Part shown: piece by piece, positions 42,001 to 49,368 of the stretch | How positions within the stretch are numbered: the first letter of the stretch is position 1 | How the letters are laid out: every line of letters begins with the position of its first letter | NCBI RefSeq assembly: GCF_028656955.1 | Contig: NZ_JAMDGY010000012.1 | Location: 1 to 59,111 of the forward strand | From: Pseudomonas fontis | GTDB lineage: Bacteria > Pseudomonadota > Gammaproteobacteria > Pseudomonadales > Pseudomonadaceae | Direction: 5' to 3' | DNA length: 59,111 bases | Notes under the pieces: generated by a model | What the model saw: the letters and a program-made list of their open reading frames with translations, nothing else | Told to the model about the DNA's origin: nothing | The model's database searches: none | Position numbers and translations under genes: made by a program

Positions 42001-44406
42001 CGCGACGAAGCTCCTTCCCCGGTGGTTGAGCAGCTTGCCGTACTGCGTGAGTTCCGCCACAACGCGGCGCCCGCCGTGCAGGAAAAAGCGACCATCGCGC
42101 CCGCCCAGGAGGCGGACAAGGAACTGCTGGAAATCTTCCTCGAAGAAGGTTTCGACATTGTCGAAAGCACCGGCGCCGCGCTGATACGTTGGCAGGCCGA
42201 GCCACGCAATACGGTTGAAGTGGAAAACCTGCTGCGCGACCTGCACACCCTCAAGGGCGGCGCGCGGATGGTCGAGATCGCCCCCATCGGCGACCTGGCC
42301 CACGAACTGGAATTCCTCTACGAACACCTGGCGGCGGGCCAGTTGCAGCCAAGCTCCGCGCTGTTCAGCCTGCTGCAGAACTGCCACGACCGCCTGGCCC
42401 ACATGCTCGACGCGGTGCGCCTGCACCAGCCGTTGCATGCGGCCACGGCGCTGATCGACTACATCCGCAATTTCAGCAGTGCTGCCCTGAGCGACACGGC
42501 GGCTACCGTGCCGAGCAACGAAAGCGCCTTGCCCGAAGCGCTGACCCCGGCGCCGGAGCGCGCCCCGGCAGACATGGTCAAGGTGGCCGCCGAGTTGCTG
42601 GATGATCTGGGCAACCTGGCAGGTGAAGACTCGATCATTCGCGGGCGCATCGAGCAGCAGGTCAACGATGCCCAGGTCGCCCTGAACGAGATGGAAACCA
42701 CGCTGGAGCGCATGCGCGACCAGTTGCGCCGGCTCGACACCGAAACCCAGGGGCGCATCCTCAGCCGCCAGCAGAGCGAAGGCGATGCCCTGGGCTATGA
42801 CGATTTCGACCCGCTGGAGATGGACCGCCATTCGCAGTTGCAGCAGCTTTCACGCGCGTTGTTCGAATCGGCCTCCGACCTGCTCGACCTGAAGGAAACC
42901 CTGAGCGTGCGCACCCATGACGCGCACAGCCTGTTGCAGCAGCAGGCGCGGGTGAACAGCGAGTTGCAGGAAGGCTTGATGCGTACGCGCATGGTGCCGT
43001 TCGAGCGCCTGGTGCCGCGTTTGCAGCGGGTGGTACGGCAAGTGGCCAGTGAGCTGGGCAAGCAGGTTGAACTGGTGGTCGGCAATGCCGAAGGCGAGAT
43101 GGACCGCAGCGTGCTGGAACGCATGGTTGCGCCGCTGGAACACATGCTGCGCAACGCCGTCGACCACGGCATGGAAAGCCGCGAAGGGCGGCTCAAGGCC
43201 GGCAAGCCGGAGCAGGGCATGATTGCCCTGAACCTGCTGCATGAAGGTGCCGACATCGTTATCGAAATGTCTGACGACGGTGCCGGCGTACCGCTGGAGG
43301 CCGTGCGCAGCAAGGCGATCAAGCGTGGCCTGCTCGACCCGGCCAGCGAGCTCAGTGACTACGAAGTCATGCAGTTCATTCTTCAGCCGGGCTTCTCCAC
43401 GGCGGAGAAAATCACCCAGATTTCCGGGCGTGGCCTGGGCATGGACGTGGTCCATGAAGAGGTGAAGCAACTGGGCGGCTCGATGGTGATCGACTCGGTG
43501 CCGGGCAAGGGCGCGCGCTTCCTGATCCGCCTGCCGTTCACCGTGTCGGTGAACCGCGCGCTGATGGTGCATTACGCCGATGAGCAGTACGCGGTGCCGC
43601 TCAATACCATCGAAGGCGTGGTGCGGGTGCTGCCGGCGGAGCTTGAGGCGTGCTATCAACTCGACCCGCCGCGCTACGAGTACGCGGGCCATCGCTACGA
43701 ACTGCGTTACCTGGGCCAGATGCTGCAAGGGGAGGCGCAACCACGCCTGCTCGGGCAGAGCCTGCCGTTGCCGGTGTTGCTGGTGCATGCGCACGACCAG
43801 TCGTTTGCAGTGCAGGTCGACAGCCTTACCGCCAGCCGCGAGATCGTGGTGAAAAGCCTCGGCCCGCAGTTCGCCGCCGTGCAGGGGCTGGCCGGCGCGA
43901 CCCTGCTGGGCGATGGCCGGGTGGTGCTGATTCTGGACCTGCTGACCCAGCTGCGCAGCCTGCACCTGCGCTTGTCCTTGCAGGGCAAGGCGGCGCGTTT
44001 GCGCGGCGATGAACCGGGCAGCGGGCCGGCGCGGCCATTGCTGGTGCTGGTGGTGGACGACTCGGTCACTGTGCGCAAGGTGACCGGGCGCCTGCTGGAG
44101 CGCCATGGCATGAACGTGCTGACCGCCAAGGACGGTGTCGATGCCATGGCCGTGCTGGAAGAGCACCGCCCCGACGTCATGCTGCTGGACATCGAGATGC
44201 CGCGCATGGACGGTTTCGAGGTGGCCACCCAGGTGCGCCAGGACCCGCAACTCAAGGACCTGCCGATCATCATGATCACTTCGCGTACCGGGCAGAAGCA
44301 CCGCGACCGGGCCATGGCCATTGGCGTCAACGACTACCTGGGCAAGCCGTATCACGAGTCGGTGCTGCTGGAGAGCATCGCCCGCTGGAGCACTTCACAT
44401 GCTTGA
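39085..44406 (+). CDS. chpA: Chemosensory hybrid histidine kinase ChpA (PilL)
   Basis: A 1773-residue CheA-like kinase with a receiver. Three canonical Hpt sites HTLKG are at about residues 478, 614 and 1054. Degenerate Hpt-like repeats include LLHQVHG near 49, one near 333, one near 753 and LDTLMGG near 914, where aspartate replaces histidine. Then come the dimer region, an ATPase (Asn about 1357, DDGAGVP about 1397, SGRGLGMDVV), a CheW domain and a receiver with Asp about 1702. P. aeruginosa ChpA is longer (about 2,470 residues, more Hpt domains). ATG at 39085 fits a ggag Shine-Dalgarno. Confidence 0.95.
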   Translation: MADRHDTVALAWVKGAIDDSLGLARQALEQFAGEPGDTSALLGVIELLHQVHGCLVMLELNGAALLASEMEQLAQALREGQANPRGEALGALFRGLEQLPMYLERLRSARRDLPLVALPLLNQLRVARGAEAQVNLLDAGAADQLVPAAAELANLDRSLGALRDQLHAGPDRDAMRSVVAALRDDLVRIKERLDLFVRGNRDQVDELDTLLAPLRQIADTLAVLGFAQPRRVILDQVAVLHGLAQGQRAPEDALLMDVAGALLYVEATLGGMVGSMETVNQSPLPGTDLAEIRQLVLDECHGVLLQAKDLIADCLEAGWDRQRLQSLPALLNQIRGALAMLMLPRPAALLLRCHDFAQRHLLYAEGLPDALALDHYADAICSLEIYLQGMSVDPQADFDSLLLRAETALAALGFPTLPAPVIEPKVEALEDAPLDDELREIFLEEAEEVLQQLDEHWTRWRADTRLREALVELRRGFHTLKGSGRMVRAHVLGELAWAAEHLLNRMLEGRVEAGPDVFDGLEQALVLLPPLLLEFAAARVQPHAEVERLASHLHALAMSDPSAASTPSDAIDPQLLEIFRNEAHSHLATLDEFLLGAEEHLPLPVSDNLQRALHTLKGSAAMAGVTAIAELASALDLLAREFKAHQLGFDLDEIYLLQMAEPLLRRGLEQMGATPQAAISGADILIEQVDQVVSARLQALHDAPAQGLRIKRDPQLIASFLAQGMDILLDAESLLLRWQEHPGERQELTALLDELTTLGQSAHLADLWQVDELCEALLDLYGAVEESSLAVSERFFREAQQAHEALIDMLDQIAAGQEVDPCPERLQALRDLLGESLDPSAVGLVRSQGAQPLSITELAAATRELAQPAPDREMELLFLEEAVDILENADQALARWLEEPDNASALSSLQRELDTLMGGAQMAGIGSIEVLSQELEILYAGLVDRRYSLSPALATLLKGSHQLLARLLGQLQRDEAPSPVVEQLAVLREFRHNAAPAVQEKATIAPAQEADKELLEIFLEEGFDIVESTGAALIRWQAEPRNTVEVENLLRDLHTLKGGARMVEIAPIGDLAHELEFLYEHLAAGQLQPSSALFSLLQNCHDRLAHMLDAVRLHQPLHAATALIDYIRNFSSAALSDTAATVPSNESALPEALTPAPERAPADMVKVAAELLDDLGNLAGEDSIIRGRIEQQVNDAQVALNEMETTLERMRDQLRRLDTETQGRILSRQQSEGDALGYDDFDPLEMDRHSQLQQLSRALFESASDLLDLKETLSVRTHDAHSLLQQQARVNSELQEGLMRTRMVPFERLVPRLQRVVRQVASELGKQVELVVGNAEGEMDRSVLERMVAPLEHMLRNAVDHGMESREGRLKAGKPEQGMIALNLLHEGADIVIEMSDDGAGVPLEAVRSKAIKRGLLDPASELSDYEVMQFILQPGFSTAEKITQISGRGLGMDVVHEEVKQLGGSMVIDSVPGKGARFLIRLPFTVSVNRALMVHYADEQYAVPLNTIEGVVRVLPAELEACYQLDPPRYEYAGHRYELRYLGQMLQGEAQPRLLGQSLPLPVLLVHAHDQSFAVQVDSLTASREIVVKSLGPQFAAVQGLAGATLLGDGRVVLILDLLTQLRSLHLRLSLQGKAARLRGDEPGSGPARPLLVLVVDDSVTVRKVTGRLLERHGMNVLTAKDGVDAMAVLEEHRPDVMLLDIEMPRMDGFEVATQVRQDPQLKDLPIIMITSRTGQKHRDRAMAIGVNDYLGKPYHESVLLESIARWSTSHA

Positions 44407-44863
44407 ACAACCGGCCCGTTATGGCCGTCGCAGCAGCCTCACCGGCCTGCTGTTGCCCTTGAGTGACCGCAGCCTGGTGCTGCCCAATGTTGCGGTGGCC
44501 GAGCTGATCGGTTATCCGCCGGGCAGTGCGGCGCCGGACCAGGCGCAGTGGCTGATGGGCTGGATCGACTGGCGCGGCCAGCGCCTGCCGCTGCTCAACT
44601 TCGAGGCGGCCTGCGGCGAGCCGATCGTGGTTGGCGAGCGCGCCCGGGTGGTCGTGCTCAATGCCCTGGGCGATACGCCACGGCGCTTCTTCGCCTTGCT
44701 GGTGCAGGGCATCCCGCGCTCCTGCAAGCTCGACAGCCAGCTCAATTACGTCGACGTGCCGTTGTCTGCGCTGGAGCTGGCGGCGGTGCAGGTGGGTGAC
44801 CAGGTGGCCCGAGTGCCGGACCTGGTCGCGCTGGAACAGCTGTTGCAGACCGCCGGCGCGTAA
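44399..44863 (+). CDS. chpC: CheW-like protein ChpC
   Basis: A 154-residue CheW-domain protein that overlaps the chpA stop by eight bases. LLLPLSDRSLVLPNVAVAELIGY and WLMGWIDWRGQRLPLLNFEAACGE are the CheW core. In P. aeruginosa, ChpC is thought to link extra receptors to ChpA. Last gene of the pil-chp run. Confidence 0.88.
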   Translation: MLEQPARYGRRSSLTGLLLPLSDRSLVLPNVAVAELIGYPPGSAAPDQAQWLMGWIDWRGQRLPLLNFEAACGEPIVVGERARVVVLNALGDTPRRFFALLVQGIPRSCKLDSQLNYVDVPLSALELAAVQVGDQVARVPDLVALEQLLQTAGA

Positions 44864-44926
44864 TGCACCTGACGCAGTCCATGCTGTAGGGTGGTCGCCA
44901 GGCAACCCGCAGGAGGATTTTGCTGC

Positions 44927-45544
44927 ATGTATCACGGTGAACGTTTCAACGCCTGGACCCACCTGGTCGGTGCGGTATTGGCGAGTATCGGCGCGGTCTG
45001 GCTATTGGTGGTCGCAAGCTTCGAAGGCGACCCCTGGAAGATCGTCAGCCTGTCCATCTACGGCTTTACCCTGTTGCTGCTCTACAGCATTTCAACGCTG
45101 TACCACAGCGTGCGGGGCCGGGCGAAGGTGATCATGCGCAAGCTCGATCACCTGTCGATCTACCTGTTGATTGCCGGCAGCTACACCCCGTTTTGCCTGG
45201 TCAGCCTGCGTGGGCCGTGGGGCTGGAGCCTGTTCGGAGTGGTCTGGGGGCTGGCGGTGATCGGCATGCTGCAAGAGATCAAGCCGCGCTCGGAAGCGCG
45301 GGTGCTGTCGATCGTGATCTATGCAGTGATGGGCTGGATCGTGCTGGTGGCGGTCAAGCCATTGCTGGCCAGCCTGGGCACCGCCGGCTTCGCCTGGCTG
45401 GCGGCGGGCGGTGCGTTCTACACCATCGGCATCATCTTCTTTGCCTATGACAGCCGCTTTCGCCACTGGCACGGCATCTGGCACCTGTTCGTGATCGCCG
45501 GCAGCCTGCTGCACTTCATCGCGGTGTTCTTCTACGTGCTTTAG
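44927..45544 (+). CDS. Hemolysin III / TrhA family membrane protein
   Basis: A 205-residue integral membrane protein of the PAQR/YqfA family with seven predicted helices. Conserved features are STLYHS, KLDHLSIYLLIAGSYTPF and the final HGIWHLFVIAGSLLHF, whose histidines and aspartate would bind zinc. The 'hemolysin' name is historical; relatives in E. coli affect membrane energy homeostasis. Strong AGGAGG at 44911-44916. Convergent with rsmE; the stops overlap by four bases. Confidence 0.9.
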   Translation: MYHGERFNAWTHLVGAVLASIGAVWLLVVASFEGDPWKIVSLSIYGFTLLLLYSISTLYHSVRGRAKVIMRKLDHLSIYLLIAGSYTPFCLVSLRGPWGWSLFGVVWGLAVIGMLQEIKPRSEARVLSIVIYAVMGWIVLVAVKPLLASLGTAGFAWLAAGGAFYTIGIIFFAYDSRFRHWHGIWHLFVIAGSLLHFIAVFFYVL

Positions 45545-46260
45545 AAGTCGCCCCATAGCTGCTGGGCCACGGCCAGTGCCACCACCGGCGCAGTCTCGGT
45601 GCGCAGCACGCGCGGGCCGAGGCGGGCGGCATGGAAACCAGCGGCCTTGGCCTGCTCGACTTCCGCGTCGGACAAGCCCCCTTCAGGGCCGATCAGAAAG
45701 GCCAGGCTGGCGGGCTTGGCGTGGCTGACCAGTGGCTCGGCAACCGGGTGCAGGACCAGCTTCAGCTCCTCGTCGGCAGCCTTGAGCCATTCGGCAAGGG
45801 TTACCGGCGGGTTGATCAACGGTACGCTCGAGCGGCCACATTGCTCGCAGGCGCTGACAGCGACCTGGCGCCAGTGGGCCAGGCGCTTGTCGGCGCGTTC
45901 ATCCTTCAGGCGTACTTCGCAGCGCTCGCTGACGATCGGGGTGATGGTGTTGACGCCCAGTTCGGTGGCTTTCTGGATCGCCCAGTCCATTCGCTCGCCA
46001 CGTGACAGGCCCTGGCCGAGGTGGATGTTCAGGCTGGAGTCGGCCTGGCCGGGCAGCGCTTGGGTGAGGCTGACGCGGACGGTCTTCTTGCCGACTTCGA
46101 GCAGTTGGCCGAGGAACTCCTGGCCGCTGCCGTCGAACAGCTGCACCGCATCGCCGCTGGCCATGCGCAGCACGCGGCCAATGTAGTGGGCCTGGGTTTC
46201 AGGCAGGTCGTGCTCGCCAAGGCTTAGCGGGGCATCGATGAAAAAGCGGGAAAGTCTCAT
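45541..46260 (-). CDS. rsmE: 16S rRNA (uracil-1498-N3)-methyltransferase RsmE
   Basis: A 239-residue SPOUT methyltransferase. The N-terminal PUA-like domain (MRLSRFFIDAPLSLGEH), KATELGVNTITPIVSERCEV, LIGPEGGLSDAEVE and the knot LGPRVLRTETAPVVALAVAQ are intact. This copy, next to bioA, fits canonical RsmE better than the paralogue at 13458-14165. Confidence 0.95.
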   Translation of the reverse strand: MRLSRFFIDAPLSLGEHDLPETQAHYIGRVLRMASGDAVQLFDGSGQEFLGQLLEVGKKTVRVSLTQALPGQADSSLNIHLGQGLSRGERMDWAIQKATELGVNTITPIVSERCEVRLKDERADKRLAHWRQVAVSACEQCGRSSVPLINPPVTLAEWLKAADEELKLVLHPVAEPLVSHAKPASLAFLIGPEGGLSDAEVEQAKAAGFHAARLGPRVLRTETAPVVALAVAQQLWGDF

Positions 46261-46296
46261 GGCAGGCTCTGGATAATGTGTGTCAGGTTGGGCCTC

Positions 46297-46356
46297 ATCG
46301 CTGGCAAGGCCAGCTCCCACAGTACGCTCCTTGTGGGAGCCGGCCTTGCCGGCGAT
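46297..46356. repeat. REP pair between rsmE and bioA
   Basis: One variant unit 'atcgctggcaaggccagctccc' (compensating changes keep the stem) and one standard unit 'gtgggagccggccttgccgg', about 12 bases apart. Confidence 0.9.
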
Positions 46357-46360
46357 GCTT

Positions 46361-47767
<1,407 letters not shown>

Positions 47768-47852
47768 GGGCTCTCTCCTGGTGACGCGGGTTTGGCTGAA
47801 CGGGCAAGCCTATGCAATGCGAGGGGAGAGGACAAGGGATGGTGTGCGGCGT

Positions 47853-47902
47853 GGTTATTAAAAACATCACCCCAGGGACCGATGAGTGCCTGGGGTGATG
47901 TT
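47853..47902 (-). terminator. Rho-independent terminator after orphan gene A
   Basis: Perfect 14-bp stem AACATCACCCCAGG / CCTGGGGTGATGTT (47863-47876 with 47889-47902) around a 12-base loop. On the minus strand it is followed by TTTTTAATAAC. It ends the transcript of the gene at 47948-48358 before bioA. Confidence 0.92.
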
Positions 47903-47947
47903 GTGAAATGGGCGAGACTTACAAAGACCTACGGCCAATGTTTAATC

Positions 47948-48358
47948 TTACCGTGCCACGAAAATATCATACTCGCCTTCAATCAAGTCATACGGTTGCG
48001 TACTGTCTTTGTTGAAGAGTTTGAATGTGCCTTTGGCCTGGGAAGTTGCTGCGTTGTAGGTGCAGGAGACAGTGCCGCCAAAGTTGCCCCATCGCTCATT
48101 GCGGACCCTTACATACACACCGACACCTGGGTCCTCTACGGAGTGAGGTGCACCGTTGCGGCTGTTAGCGTCAAAGCTGAGCTCAACCATATCATCAGCC
48201 GAGTCGTCGAGGATGAGGGTCAGAAAGATGGTGTCGCGGACGATGTCGAAATCGGTGTTGATTTCATTGAACTTGTACTTTTTGCCAAAGATCGCGGTGG
48301 CACGTTTTACTGGGGTGTTGTGCGGGTGCTGGTTACAGCGTGGAGAGGAAACGATCAT
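47948..48358 (-). CDS. Orphan protein A, unknown function
   Basis: A 136-residue protein I do not recognise. There is no signal peptide or membrane helix. It looks beta-rich and soluble: TIFLTLILDDSADDMVELSFDA, GVGVYVRVRNERWGNFGGTVSCTYN, ending EGEYDIFVAR. Two cysteines. The ATG at 48358 is given; an in-frame GTG at 48397 would add 13 residues. A lux-box-like dyad lies 115 bases upstream, a leader hairpin follows, and a strong terminator ends it, so it is a well-delimited single-gene unit. Base composition is AT-richer than its neighbours. Confidence 0.75.
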   Translation of the reverse strand: MIVSSPRCNQHPHNTPVKRATAIFGKKYKFNEINTDFDIVRDTIFLTLILDDSADDMVELSFDANSRNGAPHSVEDPGVGVYVRVRNERWGNFGGTVSCTYNAATSQAKGTFKLFNKDSTQPYDLIEGEYDIFVAR

Positions 48359-48408
48359 GGTTTGATTTCTCGCTAAGAATAGGGTGAGTACTTGCACGTT
48401 TGTGGCCG

Positions 48409-48433
48409 TTACTTTCTATTGGTGAGAAAGTAA
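48409..48433 (-). promoter_or_regulatory. Leader hairpin of orphan gene A
   Basis: Perfect 9-bp arms TTACTTTCT and AGAAAGTAA around seven bases, between the gene A start and its predicted promoter. It would sit at the very 5' end of the mRNA, where it could protect it or control translation. Confidence 0.5.
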
Positions 48434-48472
48434 GTGGCTGAGTTAATATTTGCGCAGAAATTATTTTGCGGC

Positions 48473-48492
48473 TACTGGTAGAAATACCAGGT
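48473..48492 (-). promoter_or_regulatory. Lux-box-like dyad upstream of orphan gene A
   Basis: TACTGGTAGAAATACCAGGT (plus strand) has CT-N12-AG spacing and an inner perfect inverted repeat CTGGTA-GAAA-TACCAG. A TATTAA-like -10 lies about 24 bases further on in the direction of gene A. It matches the site before orphan gene B in 17 of 20 positions. Confidence 0.55.
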
Positions 48493-48632
48493 GCCTAGTT
48501 ATTGCCAGTGCTCATCGGTTAGCGCATGCTTGGGCGTCGTGGAAGCCAGAGCACTGGTATGCCTAAAATAGCCAAGGCAGAAGGCAGCGTGGCGTACATG
48601 AACGTAATGTCATGCCATTCGAAATTCCATCA

Positions 48633-49160
48633 TCAGATACTCGCCGATTGGGTCCATCTCAAAACATCGAAATGAGCAGTGCCGGCGCGTGTTGTGCTGA
48701 TCTCAAGTGTATGAAAGGGGAATTCGTTGAATGTGACTTCTGAGGGTAATGTTGCGATCGGGCCTGTATAGGTTTCATCGTTTTTATTGCCAATAAATCT
48801 GAGGGTGTAGAATAAGTCGAAATTTTTTGTTGTTATTTTACTAAGGTCAATTTTCCCTACCTGATCGGGGAACTCGTCTGCTAGGTCTTTTTCAGTGTAG
48901 TCAGTGATTACATAGTATTTAAGGCTGAATTTTTCTACGTTTCTGCCAAATCCTATTTTTACCCTGCTCAGGTCTCCAACGACTAGCTCAGTATCACCGA
49001 AGCCATCTTTGACAGGGTCGCGGAATCCCGAGGGGGTGGCACCATTCCCAGTATCCGTGGTCAAGGTGTATTTCAAGCCAATGCGAGAAGTGTAGGTCTC
49101 CCCTGTGTTGAAATTTGTCTTTACGTTTCCTTCAAATCCTTCGAATCCGGTAATTTCCAT
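48633..49160 (-). CDS. Orphan protein B, unknown function
   Basis: A 175-residue protein I do not recognise. It has no signal peptide or membrane helix and looks beta-rich (SRIGLKYTLTTDTGNGATPSG, EKFSLKYYVITDYTEKD, FDLFYTLRFIGNKNDETYTG, HTLEISTTRAGTAHFDVLRW). It has no cysteine. The start is well supported by AGGAG about eight bases before the ATG. Codon use is unlike its neighbours: the 60 bases from 48781 hold only 15 G or C. No sequence similarity to protein A is obvious, but both share strand, style and upstream dyad. Confidence 0.78.
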   Translation of the reverse strand: MEITGFEGFEGNVKTNFNTGETYTSRIGLKYTLTTDTGNGATPSGFRDPVKDGFGDTELVVGDLSRVKIGFGRNVEKFSLKYYVITDYTEKDLADEFPDQVGKIDLSKITTKNFDLFYTLRFIGNKNDETYTGPIATLPSEVTFNEFPFHTLEISTTRAGTAHFDVLRWTQSASI

Positions 49161-49228
49161 TTCCGTCTCTCCTGGTGAAAAGGTGCCGGCATGCAGGGAG
49201 ATAGTTATCCAAATGAGTGCCCGTGACT

Positions 49229-49248
49229 ACCTGGTAGAAATAACAGGT
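49229..49248 (-). promoter_or_regulatory. Lux-box-like dyad upstream of orphan gene B
   Basis: ACCTGGTAGAAATAACAGGT (plus strand) has perfect ACCTG...CAGGT ends and CT-N12-AG spacing. Read on the minus strand it agrees with the las-type operator ACCTGCCAGTTCTGGCAGGT, as I recall it, in 15 of 20 positions. A TAACTAT -10-like element lies at 49201-49207, which puts the dyad centre about 44 bases before the predicted start of gene B mRNA. Confidence 0.58.
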
Positions 49249-49368
49249 GGTCAGCTTGGGCGCTGAGCTTACTGGCGGGGTTGCCCGCCCTGGCGTATTC
49301 TTCGCACAGCTTTTTTCGGGGTGTTCTTCCCCGCGTTATCTGCCCTTTTTTGATCCGGAGTTCACCCC

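Noticed and set aside
39556..42831. Open frame of about 1,090 codons opposite chpA
   Set aside because: Same reason: antisense shadow of a conserved kinase gene, with no domain resembling a known family.
48505..48557. Inverted repeat CCAGTGCTC/GAGCACTGG as terminator of orphan gene B
   Set aside because: The arms are nine bases with a 35-base loop and no T-run on the minus strand; it may form but is not convincing as a terminator.
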